Shown: in pieces, positions 37,266-49,426 of the stretch | Position numbering within the stretch: the first letter of the stretch is position 1 | Layout of the letters: every line of letters begins with the position of its first letter | NCBI RefSeq assembly: GCF_020595095.1 | Contig: NZ_JAJDOP010000018.1 | Location: 1 to 49,426 of the forward strand | Source: Microvirga rosea | Lineage (GTDB): Bacteria > Pseudomonadota > Alphaproteobacteria > Rhizobiales > Beijerinckiaceae | DNA length: 49,426 bases | Direction: 5' to 3' | The notes under the pieces: generated by a model | The model's database searches: none | Told to the model about the DNA's origin: nothing | The model's input: the letters and a program-made list of their open reading frames with translations, nothing else | Made by a program: the position numbers and the translations under genes

Positions 37266-37351
37266 GACGAAACTCCATGGAAAGAACGTTTGCACCTGCA
37301 TGAAAGCAGCAGGGGAATGGGGATGACGGATATGGGCCATGGGCGAAAGGG

Positions 37352-37564
37352 TCAGCCGAGAGCCACCTTCTCTGAAGCCGCCGGATAGCCTGCTTCCTGT
37401 AGCGTCTGGAGGAGAGAATCCCGGGTCGCAGTTGACGCAACGTCAATAGTCTGCCGTTCCAGATCGCCATGAACTCCGGCTTGTGGGTCCAGGGCCTGTA
37501 TGGCGCGTGTCACCGTCCGGAGACACCCACCGCAGCTCATTGTCGGGACATGAAAGGAATGCAT
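37352..37564 (-). CDS. Heavy-metal-associated (HMA) copper chaperone
   Basis: 70-aa single HMA domain with the metal-binding MSCGGC motif (Cys11, Cys14), a ferredoxin-like beta-alpha-beta layout, and the closing LQEAGYPA. Matches CopZ/CopP-type Cu(I) chaperones, but Hg or Ag binding cannot be excluded. It lies 86 nt upstream of the DUF305 gene and probably shares its transcript. No copper ATPase is within the window. Confidence 0.88.
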   Translation of the reverse strand: MHSFHVPTMSCGGCLRTVTRAIQALDPQAGVHGDLERQTIDVASTATRDSLLQTLQEAGYPAASEKVALG

Positions 37565-37620
37565 AGCCAGGTTCCTTGTTCAACATCCTGACGGTTTTGC
37601 ACCTTGCCATGATGGCAAGG

Positions 37621-38490
37621 TCAAGGGGCCTGTTTGATGCTCCCTGCTTCCTGCACGCATTCGGCGATAAAGCGCGCGACGACCGCAACGGCGGCGTTGT
37701 CGCGCAGGTCTTCATGATATGTCAGCCAGGCATCGCGCGTGTGTGATCGGTTCTCGGGATCCGCATCCACAAGGCCGCAGCGCTTGGCCAAAAAGTCGGG
37801 CAAGGCGGCAATGCCGAAGCCGGCCTCCGCGGCCGAGCACTGGATTGCAAGGTCATTGGTGCGGAAGACGATAGGCCGGGGAGCCGCGATCATCTTCAAC
37901 CACGCCTGCTGCGATACGTCGTCGAGACTGTCATCGAAAGCGATGAACTCATGTTCGGCGGGATGGCGAGCAGCCAGATATTCCGCGGATCCGTAGAGGC
38001 GATAAACGATCGTTCCGATCTTTCGTGCGACCAGTGTCGTGTCGCTAGGCCGCACGAGCCGAAGGGCTAGATCGGCTTCCCGCCGGGGGAGGGATACCGC
38101 GTGGCTCTGCCCGAGAAGGCGGAGCCGGATCATCGGATAGGCGTCTTTCAGCCGTGGCAGTCGCGGAGCAATGATTTCCGTGGCGAAGACGGGCGGGGCG
38201 CTGACTGAGACCTCGGTGGCGGCTTCGTCCTGGCGTGCCCGGATGGACCGCTCGATTGCGAAGGTCTCGGTTTCCATCCGGCGGGCGTGCTGGGCCACGC
38301 TCTCGCCGTCACGGGTCAACTCATAACGTCCACCGCGCCGATCGACGAGTTTGGCGCCGACGGAAGCCTCCAGCGCCGCAACTCTGCGCGCGACGGTGGC
38401 GTGCTCGACGCCCAGTCGGCGGGCCGCGGCCGAGAGAGAACCCGAATCCGCAAGAGCAACGAAGTGGCGGAGATCATCCCAGTCGACCAT
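37621..38490 (-). CDS. LysR family transcriptional regulator
   Basis: 289 aa from ATG 38490; the longer frame to 38631 has no LysR character. The N-terminal winged helix-turn-helix is clear (MVDWDDLRHFVALADSGSLS, then AARRLGVEHATVARRVAALE). The C-terminal part is the substrate-binding fold. It is divergent from the monooxygenase and DUF2798 genes across 58 bp that hold a TCACA-N5-TGTGA palindrome, the classical arrangement for a LysR regulator and its target. The effector is unknown. Confidence 0.92.
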   Translation of the reverse strand: MVDWDDLRHFVALADSGSLSAAARRLGVEHATVARRVAALEASVGAKLVDRRGGRYELTRDGESVAQHARRMETETFAIERSIRARQDEAATEVSVSAPPVFATEIIAPRLPRLKDAYPMIRLRLLGQSHAVSLPRREADLALRLVRPSDTTLVARKIGTIVYRLYGSAEYLAARHPAEHEFIAFDDSLDDVSQQAWLKMIAAPRPIVFRTNDLAIQCSAAEAGFGIAALPDFLAKRCGLVDADPENRSHTRDAWLTYHEDLRDNAAVAVVARFIAECVQEAGSIKQAP

Positions 38491-38501
38491 TCCCGATTCT
38501 T

Positions 38502-38516
38502 TCACAGCCAGTGTGA
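38502..38516. promoter_or_regulatory. Palindrome in the LysR-monooxygenase divergent promoter
   Basis: TCACAGCCAGTGTGA: perfect 5-bp arms with a 5-nt spacer, in the 58-bp gap between the two divergent start codons. This is a likely operator for the LysR regulator. Confidence 0.45.
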
Positions 38517-38548
38517 GAACTTCGGCAATTTCGCACAGGAGGCAGAGG

Positions 38549-38887
38549 ATGCAAGGTGGCGCCATGACCAAAGGAGAACAAGGCTTGTCCGACTCGAAAA
38601 CCGACGCCCCCGTGCGAAAAATCGTGCGCATCTACGCGAAGGCGGGATCCGAAGGGACCATGCGCGCGGCGCTTCGGGACCTGCAGGATGCGACCCGTCG
38701 GGAAGACGGATGCCGCGAGTTTACGTTCTTCCAGTCTCTCAGCGAGCCGGGTGCGTTTTTGCTCATGGAGGACTTCGACAATGTCACGGCTTTGAACCGC
38801 CACATGGCCTTGCCTCACACCCAGGCCTTCTTCGCCCTGAATCTCGCAGCTGCCATAACACCTCTCGACGCCGGCTGGATATCATAA
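38549..38887 (+). CDS. Antibiotic biosynthesis monooxygenase (ABM) domain protein
   Basis: 112 aa from ATG 38549, 6 nt after AGGAGG. The single ABM domain, a dimeric alpha/beta barrel, is recognisable in KIVRIYAKAGSEGTMRAALR, TRREDGCREFTFFQS, FLLMEDFDNVTALNRHM and HTQAFFALN. Such proteins are cofactor-free monooxygenases or quinol-linked enzymes (YgiN type). It is probably controlled by the divergent LysR gene and co-transcribed with the DUF2798 gene 12 nt downstream. Confidence 0.85.
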   Translation: MQGGAMTKGEQGLSDSKTDAPVRKIVRIYAKAGSEGTMRAALRDLQDATRREDGCREFTFFQSLSEPGAFLLMEDFDNVTALNRHMALPHTQAFFALNLAAAITPLDAGWIS

Positions 38888-38899
38888 GGGGGACGATTC

Positions 38900-39157
38900 A
38901 TGAATGCTCATGCCATCCGCTTTCGCAAGCTTCCATCAAGGGCGCAGACGATCGTTTTTCCTCTGCTTCTTTCCTTCGTGATGTCGGGAATCGTTTCGGC
39001 GATTGCGACCGTCCGGGCCATTGGGCTGACGGAGGATCTGATCTTCAGAATCCTGCAGTCGTGGTCCCTTTCCTATGCGGTCGCCTTTCCGACAGCTCTT
39101 GCTGCGGTGCCGTTGGTGCGCAGGCTCGTCGGCATGATCGTGGAGACGCCGCGGTGA
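38900..39157 (+). CDS. DUF2798 small membrane protein
   Basis: 85 aa with two membrane helices: IVFPLLLSFVMSGIVSAIAT and a second beginning at SWSLSYAVAFPTALAAVPLV. The motif pattern matches DUF2798, an inner-membrane family of unknown function. It starts 12 nt after the monooxygenase stop, so the two form an operon. Confidence 0.85.
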   Translation: MNAHAIRFRKLPSRAQTIVFPLLLSFVMSGIVSAIATVRAIGLTEDLIFRILQSWSLSYAVAFPTALAAVPLVRRLVGMIVETPR

Positions 39158-39388
39158 TCGCACTTCAATCTATTCTATTACTGATGCGACAAAGAATAAT
39201 ACTTGCATCTTCAAGTCGATTTGCCAAATGATATAACATTTTTTAACTAAATATAGTATTGTGAAGCTTTAAATACTCGGAAAAAAGTAGCAAAAGAATG
39301 AATTCTTGATCTGGGGCCGGAACATCCGCACGCTTCGGAATATTCCTTCTGGTTGAGGCGAGGGCCTCATCCCTAGGAGGAAATTGCG

Positions 39389-40282
39389 ATGAATGGAGTC
39401 CTGTCTTATCGTTTGAAGGAAACGGTTTGCGGTGCAGCAATGGCGCTGGTTTTGTCCTTCGTGGCGCAGCCTTCGGTTGCGCAGGTGGGCGCCGGAGCCA
39501 GCATTGGCGGATCTGACGGTATTTCGGCTGGCGCAAGTATTGGCGGCTCGGGCGGACTGTCGGCAGGGGTTGGCGCAAGCCTTGGCGGATCCGATGGCAT
39601 TTCGGCGGGCGCCGGGGCAAATATCGGAGGAGGTAGCGGCGTCACGGCCGGGGGTGGAGCGAACATCGGGGGATCGAGCGGCGTCAGTGCGGGCCTCGGC
39701 GCCAGCGTCGGCGGGTCCGGCGGGGTCAACGCCGGTGTCGGGGCGAATATTGGCGGATCGAACGGTGTGAATGCCGGGCTCGGTGCCGGTATCGGTGGGT
39801 CAAACGGCATCAATGCCGGAGCCGGCCTCGGGATCGGCGGATCGAATGGCGTGACGGCAGGAGCGAACGCAAGCCTTGGCGGCTCCGGAGGCATTAATGC
39901 CGGTGTTGGCGCTGGCATAGGCGGCTCGGGCGGTATCAATGCAGGTGGCGGATTGAGCATTGGCGGCAATGACGGCGGCGGGGCTGCTCCGGGCGGTACA
40001 GTCGGCGGACGGTCAGGCACAGGCACAGGCTCCTTGTCCGTGGGGTCCAATCGCGCGAGTAGCGGGACTTCGGTCACGGGACGAAGCCCATCCACCACCG
40101 GTTCCGTCTCGCCGAACGTTCCCGGCGCTCAGGGTGCTCTCGCGGCAGAACTCAGATCGATGACGGATACGCAAAAACGAGAGCTACGTCGCACCTGTGC
40201 GAGCGTCTCCGTATCAGACAGCGGGTACGATCCGGGCCTGAAGGGACTTTGTGCTCTGCTGAGCCGGATGTCCGGCCTCTAA
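39389..40282 (+). CDS. Secreted protein with twelve 14-residue Gly-rich repeats
   Basis: 297 aa from ATG 39389, behind AGGAGGAAATTGCG. Residues 1-31 form a signal peptide (ending SVAQ). Residues 36-198 consist of twelve units, nearly all 14 residues, of the pattern G-A-x-I/L-G-G-S-x-G-I/V-x-A-G-x (for example GANIGGSNGVNAGL). A Thr/Ser-rich linker leads to a separate C-terminal domain of about 55 residues (LAAELRSMTDTQKRELRRTC, then VSVSDSGYDPGLKGLCALLS) with two cysteines. The repeats would suit a beta-solenoid or extended surface structure. Function unknown. Confidence 0.8.
   Translation: MNGVLSYRLKETVCGAAMALVLSFVAQPSVAQVGAGASIGGSDGISAGASIGGSGGLSAGVGASLGGSDGISAGAGANIGGGSGVTAGGGANIGGSSGVSAGLGASVGGSGGVNAGVGANIGGSNGVNAGLGAGIGGSNGINAGAGLGIGGSNGVTAGANASLGGSGGINAGVGAGIGGSGGINAGGGLSIGGNDGGGAAPGGTVGGRSGTGTGSLSVGSNRASSGTSVTGRSPSTTGSVSPNVPGAQGALAAELRSMTDTQKRELRRTCASVSVSDSGYDPGLKGLCALLSRMSGL
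39494..39982 (+). repeat. Tandem 42-bp coding repeats
   Basis: Twelve in-frame copies of a 42-bp unit (first copy 36 bp, last one partial) encoding the 14-residue glycine-rich motif. Copies vary at third positions and at three or four residue positions, so the array is old or under selection rather than recently expanded. Confidence 0.85.
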
Positions 40283-40424
40283 GGCCCCATAAGCAAGGTC
40301 AGGAGGGTCCGGGTTCCGGGCTCGGACTCCTCCGGGCCGAAGGTGTCGGACGGCGTTGAACATCCTATGGCGCCGCCACGAGGCCGTGGGCTTGAGGGAG
40401 TATGAGGCCACCCTCCGACATGAC

Positions 40425-40847
40425 TCATTTGCCAGGAAGGCGGTTGATCGAGCAGGGCTGGTCCAGAGCCTGCACATCGGACGTGATAACCCAATGGAAG
40501 AGTTTCGCATTCTTATCGACTTCAACGATCATGTCGTAGACGGATGATGTGCCGTAGGCTGCGAAGAACGCGAATGTCCGTGTTCCCATGGTCGGTAGGC
40601 TGAAACGCTGCATTCTTCCGAAAAGCTCTTTGCATCGTCTCAGAACCTGTTTCAGAGTGTCGGGTGTATACTTGGTCTGCAGTTCCGGCGCGAGAAGCCG
40701 AAACAGATGTTCTGAATCGTCGTCGTTATAGAGACGCAGGATCTCCTGAGAGACGTTGAATAGAGTGTTGCGCTCGACAGCCAGAGCGTGCCCGCCGGTT
40801 CCCCATATCAGGGCGGACAACATAAGACTCCCGATCAACGGCTTCAT
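40425..40847 (-). CDS. Secreted protein, DUF3887-like
   Basis: 140 aa. The signal peptide (MKPLIGSLMLSALIWGTGGH, cut near ALA) leads to a helical then beta-rich domain: NVSQEILRLYNDDDSEHLFRLL, TPDTLKQVLRRCKELFGRMQRF, and a strand-rich end (TRTFAFFAAYGTSSVYDMIV). This order matches DUF3887 and related NTF2-like secreted domains that often sit in front of hydrolases, but here it stands alone. Assignment by eye; function unknown. Confidence 0.6.
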   Translation of the reverse strand: MKPLIGSLMLSALIWGTGGHALAVERNTLFNVSQEILRLYNDDDSEHLFRLLAPELQTKYTPDTLKQVLRRCKELFGRMQRFSLPTMGTRTFAFFAAYGTSSVYDMIVEVDKNAKLFHWVITSDVQALDQPCSINRLPGK

Positions 40848-40912
40848 GGAGATCTCGCGGTTGAAGTTCTTGCATCTTTAGAGCGAGCACACGTGCCGAG
40901 ACAATCGGCCCT

Positions 40913-41392
40913 TCAGCGCGGGGGCAGCATCTCGATGCCGTAGCGTGCGCCGATTTCCATGATCCTTGGAACGTCGGGAGGACTGAGGGGAGGGAAGGAT
41001 TTTGCATCCGGGACCGCTTCCCCTGCCTCGACGAAGAAATTTTCATGCAAGCCGCCAGGCAGGTTGATGATGAGCATCCGCGCCGGCGCATTGCCGACAT
41101 TCCTGAACCCATGCGGTGTTCCACGCGGAATGTAGACGAACGATCCGGGTCCACGGATCGTGGCGGCGGTGCCGAGGAAAAATTCGTATTCTCCCTCCAG
41201 AACATAGAACGCCTCACTGTCGTCCCGCTGTGTATGGGGAGGGACGCCCTGGCCGGGAGCCGTGGTCGCCTCCACGAGGGAGAACAGGCCTTCCGTATCG
41301 GCGGCGGTCGCCTTGAACGTCACGAGGGTGCCGAGAAGATGAACTGTCGAACCGGTCCTGGGCGACGTGTTGCTCTGTGGTGCGGACATCAT
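40913..41392 (-). CDS. Cupin domain protein
   Basis: 159 aa. Single cupin fold with the two conserved motifs: PPHTQRDDSEAFYVLEGEYE (first His at HT, then E) and RGTPHGFRNVG (second His). Likely binds a metal; could be a small dioxygenase, isomerase or sensor. The gene is divergent from the TetR regulator at 41461, with a palindromic operator between them, so TetR control of this gene is likely. Confidence 0.85.
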   Translation of the reverse strand: MMSAPQSNTSPRTGSTVHLLGTLVTFKATAADTEGLFSLVEATTAPGQGVPPHTQRDDSEAFYVLEGEYEFFLGTAATIRGPGSFVYIPRGTPHGFRNVGNAPARMLIINLPGGLHENFFVEAGEAVPDAKSFPPLSPPDVPRIMEIGARYGIEMLPPR

Positions 41393-41420
41393 TATATCCT
41401 GATTTTGGATGATACTTGCG

Positions 41421-41445
41421 TCTCATAATGAGATGTTCGTCTCAT
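41421..41445. promoter_or_regulatory. TetR-type operator between cupin and tetR genes
   Basis: TCTCATAATGAGA at 41421-41433 is a perfect palindrome. A further TCTCAT copy follows at 41440-41445, 19 bp from the first. Both lie in the 68-bp divergent gap, just ahead of the regulator gene. The core TCTCAT/ATGAGA also occurs in the nemA inverted repeat (15666-15721). Confidence 0.6.
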
Positions 41446-41460
41446 AAAAGGGATTTCAGT

Positions 41461-42054
41461 ATGGGTCAAGAGACCAAGGAAAGAGTCGCACAGAAGCAGC
41501 GCACGCGCATGGCTTTGCTCAAGGCTGCGCGGGAGTTGCTGGTTGACGGAGAGACACCGTCCGTCCCCGACGCCGCGGATCGTGCCGGCATCTCACGCGC
41601 GACCGCGTACCGTTATTTCTCGACCCCGGACGCTCTGGCCCAGGAGGCGATCCTCGACGCCATCGCGTCCGAGTTCGAGACGATTGGAACGCTGCTCCCG
41701 GACGACGCGGATCCGGCCGAGAAGGCACAACACATCGTGTCCGCGGTGCTGGCGATGGTGCTTCAGAACGAAGCGCTTTTCCGCACTTTCCTCGGGCTCG
41801 TGTCCGGAGGCGGAACCAGCCGCGGCGGACGCCGCGTTCGTTGGATTTCCGCCGCATTGGAGCCGCTGGCGGCCCGGCTGCCTCAGGAAGCTTTCGAGCG
41901 TCTCGTTCACGGCCTTTCGCTTCTCTGCGGAATCGAGACGGTCGTTGTGCTCAGGGATATCTGCGGCCTGCAGCCGGCGGAGATGGACCGTACCGTTCGC
42001 TGGATCGCGCGCACTCTCGTGACGGCCGCGCTCAAGGACGGCGATGCCCCTTGA
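41461..42054 (+). CDS. TetR family transcriptional regulator
   Basis: 197 aa from ATG 41461. The N-terminal TetR DNA-binding domain is typical: RTRMALLKAARELLVDGETP, SVPDAADRAGISRATAYRYF. The C-terminal ligand-binding half is all-helical and diverged, as usual. The promoter region carries a palindrome, so autoregulation and control of the divergent cupin gene are likely. The ligand is unknown. Confidence 0.9.
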   Translation: MGQETKERVAQKQRTRMALLKAARELLVDGETPSVPDAADRAGISRATAYRYFSTPDALAQEAILDAIASEFETIGTLLPDDADPAEKAQHIVSAVLAMVLQNEALFRTFLGLVSGGGTSRGGRRVRWISAALEPLAARLPQEAFERLVHGLSLLCGIETVVVLRDICGLQPAEMDRTVRWIARTLVTAALKDGDAP

Positions 42055-42066
42055 GCGCACCTGGCT

Positions 42067-44196
<2,130 letters not shown>

Positions 44197-44396
44197 GAAC
44201 GCTGCCCTTCCTGAGCCACTGACGAAAGACGGATGCCGGCATCCGTGTGGCAAAGGCCAAGGAGTGCAAGCTCGGCGGTAGTAACGCCCTGAAGGGACCT
44301 TTGTTCCCCCTTAACAAAGGCCTATGGCGAAGTCGAGAACGCGCCGCCCGAACAATCACCTTAGCACGTTCCGCGCGGCACTGCCGGCAACCCGGA

Positions 44397-45206
44397 TCAC
44401 GGCCGCTCAGCGGTGACGAGGAGGGCGCTCATCCGGTTTTCGAACGCCGTCTCGCCGAAGCGATGGGCAATTGCTTTTGCGGTCTCGTCCGTCACGCCAT
44501 CGAGACGACCTGGGGAGCGGGACTCGATCTCGCTCCGCAGCGGCGTTCCTTGGCAGAGACCGATGGCCGGCTCCCGAGCCGAGGGTGCGCGAGAGGTTTC
44601 CTCGATTGTTTCGACGGTGACGTCTTCGAACCCCGCTTGGCCGAGTTCGGCACGGATCCGCTCTCCGTCATGGTAGCCGAAGGGCACCCGGGCGAAGAAT
44701 CCGGGCGGATCCTCCGGGAAGAGCCCCGCGACGGTTTCATGTACCAGCTGGCTGAGCGGGTTGGCGTCGAGCCGTCCCCACACGAAGAAGCGGAATGTGC
44801 CGCCCGGCTTCAGGACCCGGTGAGCCTCGCGGTAAGCCGCGACCTTGTCCGGAAAGAACATGACGCCGAACTGGCACACGACATCGTCGGCCATGGCATC
44901 CTCGAAGGGGAGGGCCTGGGCGTCGGCAACGCGCCATGAAACGCGCTCATTCTGAAGCCGGGTTGCGGCAAGGTCGAGCATCGCCTGGTTCAGGTCCGTC
45001 GCGACGATCCGCGCGCCCGGCAATGTCGCGGCCAGCGCTCGCGTGACGATACCCGTTCCCGCCGCCGTTTCGAGGATCGTCCGGGAACCGCTGTTTTCCA
45101 TGCGCCGTACCAAGATCCCGGCATAAGGCTCGAAAAGCAGTGGGCCGAGATAGCGCTCATAGAGCGCGGGAATCGAGCCCGTAAAGGTGACATCGGTGAC
45201 GCTCAT
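44397..45206 (-). CDS. Class I SAM-dependent methyltransferase
   Basis: 269 aa. SAM-binding motif I is ILETAAGTGIVTRALAATLP; the acidic post-motif is RIVATDLNQAMLDLA; and motif VADAQALPF is typical of UbiE/Coq5-like and 'methyltransferase 11' enzymes. No signal peptide or membrane segments. The substrate is not predictable from sequence. The gene lies upstream of the hybrid kinase on the same strand but 200 nt away, and is separated from uvrA by the repeat cluster. Confidence 0.88.
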   Translation of the reverse strand: MSVTDVTFTGSIPALYERYLGPLLFEPYAGILVRRMENSGSRTILETAAGTGIVTRALAATLPGARIVATDLNQAMLDLAATRLQNERVSWRVADAQALPFEDAMADDVVCQFGVMFFPDKVAAYREAHRVLKPGGTFRFFVWGRLDANPLSQLVHETVAGLFPEDPPGFFARVPFGYHDGERIRAELGQAGFEDVTVETIEETSRAPSAREPAIGLCQGTPLRSEIESRSPGRLDGVTDETAKAIAHRFGETAFENRMSALLVTAERP

Positions 45207-45369
45207 CTTTCGCCTCCGCCGCGAGCCTTATCATCGTGCTTCGGGGGCTTGGCGGCAATGGCGCAAAGGGTGAGGGAAAACACTGCCACGAACCCTCGAC
45301 GAAATTCCTATGTTCTCGCTTCGCTGGGGTCGGGTGAGCCGGAGTCCTCCATTCGGAGCCGTTAGGGCT

Positions 45370-45722
45370 AGCGGTTTCGGGCTCTTCCATTCGCTTGTCC
45401 CGGAATCACGGAGTACCACCGTCATTCCGGGACGGCCCTGCGGGCCGGGCCCGGAACCCATACACGGTGAGGTTTGTGGACGGGTGCACGGCTGCCATCG
45501 TGTCTTCTCCGGGATCGTTAGCGGATATGGGTTCCGGGCTCTCGCGCTGCTCGCCCCGGAAGGACAGAGCAGTACGGTCATTCCGGGGCGCCGCAGGCGA
45601 GCCCGGAACCCATACACGCTGCGGGTAAGGAAAGAGAACGCGACGGCTGCCATGGCTCTTTCTCCTGAACGGTCGTGTTGATGGGTTCCGGGCTCTCGCT
45701 GAGGCTCGCCCCGGAATGACGG
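45370..45722. repeat. Cluster of REP-like palindromic intergenic repeats
   Basis: Five copies of a short element in alternating direction. The forward form begins GGGTTCCGGGCTC and ends GCCCCGGAATGAC (about 45370-45408 diverged, 45529-45563, 45682-45720); the reverse form begins GTCATTCCGGG and ends GCCCGGAACCCATA (about 45422-45464 and 45577-45614). Each copy is itself a near-palindrome. Between them a further conserved segment (ACGGCTGCCAT, 45489 and 45643) shows that a unit of about 154 bp was duplicated. Similar elements are frequent between genes of Bradyrhizobium and Methylobacterium relatives. Confidence 0.75.
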
Positions 45723-45882
45723 CTGAGCGCATCACGGCATGGGCCGTGTCCTCTGGGCTTGGGCGGCCCGGAGGGAAGTTTATCGAGGGTGGCGCGTCGG
45801 GCAGCCCACTCGATGATCTGGGCCGCTGCGTTCATGATGCTCGGACGATTACGATGTTGAGGCGCCAGAGCCCGAGACGAGA

Positions 45883-45905
45883 ATGGCCGGCACAAGGCCG
45901 GCCAT
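45883..45905 (-). terminator. Hairpin downstream of uvrA
   Basis: ATGGCCGGC and GCCGGCCAT form a perfect 9-bp stem with a 5-nt loop, 38 nt past the uvrA stop. There is no U-tract on the minus strand, so it may need Rho or act only to protect the RNA end. Confidence 0.45.
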
Positions 45906-45943
45906 GAAATCGGGACGATGGGAAACAGGCGGGAGAAGGTCGT

Positions 45944-48907
<2,964 letters not shown>

Positions 48908-49299
48908 GGCCAGCTCAAGCCCTGAAATGAGGAGTGCCGGCCTTGCCCCGGCCGGCCCCGGATATGTGGTGGTGGATCCGCCGGCGCAACATGCGGCAGA
49001 TGATTCCAGGGCTGCGATCCTAGAACAAAGAGGGTACGTCCCGCAAGCGGATGCCAGAGAGCGTCACTCTTTAGGGTTTCCCACGAACTTTACGACTGTG
49101 CTTCGCCGGTGCGTATCCTGGCGTGGGCTTCGCACCAGGAGCCTTTTCGCTCAAGCTGTAGAGGCCGCGATGGTGGAATTGGTCCTTAAATTTCCGTATC
49201 GGATCGATAATTGGGGACAGATCTGTGCAGAACTGGTGTCCCGGCTTGTTCCACCGGCCCCCGGGATCCAGAACTGCCTCACGTGATGAGGAGCGCCCG
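48908..49299. other. Divergent uvrA-ssb promoter region
   Basis: This region is 392 bp and holds the LexA-like site. A plus-strand frame that extends from within uvrA to 49286 has no recognisable features and is rejected as a gene. No terminators or repeats were seen. Confidence 0.5.
49023..49037. promoter_or_regulatory. LexA-binding SOS box-like site
   Basis: GAACAAAGAGGGTAC reads on the minus strand as GTAC-N7-GTTC, one base off the alphaproteobacterial LexA consensus GTTC-N7-GTTC. It is placed between uvrA and ssb, both typical SOS genes, 116 nt before uvrA and 263 nt before ssb. Confidence 0.65.
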
Positions 49300-49426
49300 A
49301 TGGCAGGCAGTGTGAACAAGGTGATATTGGTAGGGAACCTGGGGCGTGACCCTGAGGTTCGGCGGTTGAACTCGGGCGAGCCTGTGGTGAACCTGCGGAT
49401 TGCGACCTCGGAAACCTGGAAGGACA
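49300..49426 (+). CDS. ssb: Single-stranded DNA-binding protein, N-terminal part
   Basis: ATG 49300 follows GAGGAGCGCCCG. The 42 residues seen, beginning MAGSVNKVILVGNLGRDPEV and continuing with VVNLRIATSETWKD, are the N-terminal OB-fold of SSB. The rest of the gene runs off the right edge. SSB covers single-stranded DNA in replication and repair. It is divergent from uvrA, an old and common arrangement in bacteria. Confidence 0.95.
   Translation, partial: MAGSVNKVILVGNLGRDPEVRRLNSGEPVVNLRIATSETWKD

Larger units (their letters stand above)
45207..45943. other. Long intergenic region with palindromic repeats
   Basis: This region is 737 bp between the methyltransferase start and the uvrA stop, with no credible gene. 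The short frames in it come from repeated DNA. It holds the repeat cluster 45370-45722 and a hairpin at 45883-45905. Confidence 0.6.

Noticed and set aside
39494..39982. 42-bp tandem repeats as a possible CRISPR array
   Set aside because: The repeats are contiguous, in frame and diverged at codon third positions, with no unique spacers; they encode a protein repeat.
45310..45895. Short frames on both strands between the methyltransferase and uvrA
   Set aside because: They are translations of the REP-like repeats (recurring PEPI/RARNPYT-type strings) rather than genes.

Overview
The window reads as a chromosomal segment of a GC-rich alphaproteobacterium of the order Hyphomicrobiales (Rhizobiales), most like the Methylobacteriaceae (Microvirga or Methylobacterium). 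The basis is gene content and protein style: an ExoR-type Sel1 protein, DUF1236, DUF930, DUF882 and Usg proteins, an alphaproteobacterial MgtE, a CPVS-type UvrA, a GTTC-N7-GTTC-like SOS box and an Irr-type iron box. The genus is inferred, not proven.

Layout. 1-5.3 kb (minus strand): an autotransporter cut by the left edge, a GH25 lysozyme-like lipoprotein and the Mg2+ channel mgtE. 5.5 kb: tRNA-Leu(GAG) with a strong terminator. 5.9-11.7 kb (plus): lipB, a small lipoprotein, a carboxyltransferase of the methylcrotonyl-CoA type, ilvD and an overlapping exoR-like gene. 11.7-14.6 kb: xthA with a tiny membrane protein, a ceramidase-like membrane hydrolase joined to a DHFR/RibD-fold protein, and a Gly/Ser-rich secreted protein. 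14.6-16.8 kb: an old-yellow-enzyme reductase and an aldo/keto reductase.

16.8-22.9 kb is the most interesting block: a compact five-gene minus-strand operon whose products are all exported. In transcription order they are imelysin (IrpA type), multicopper oxidase, di-haem oxidoreductase, a second imelysin, and a DUF1513 beta-propeller protein. A sequence close to the Irr iron-control element lies upstream. It looks like a periplasmic iron oxidation and capture system with no transporter of its own.

23.3-34.2 kb is mostly small secreted or unknown proteins plus carbohydrate genes (pgm, a PfkB kinase), a phosphoribosyltransferase, cell-wall enzymes (DUF882, L,D-transpeptidase) and a DppA-type D-aminopeptidase. 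34.2-36.8 kb holds groES-groEL and usg. 36.9-42 kb is accessory: DUF305 and HMA metal proteins, a LysR regulator divergent from a monooxygenase and DUF2798 protein, a secreted protein with twelve glycine-rich 14-residue repeats, and a cupin divergent from a TetR regulator. 42-49.4 kb: a hybrid sensor kinase, a methyltransferase, a cluster of palindromic intergenic repeats, uvrA, and the start of ssb behind a LexA-like site.

No CRISPR array, insertion sequence, integrase or rRNA gene was seen.
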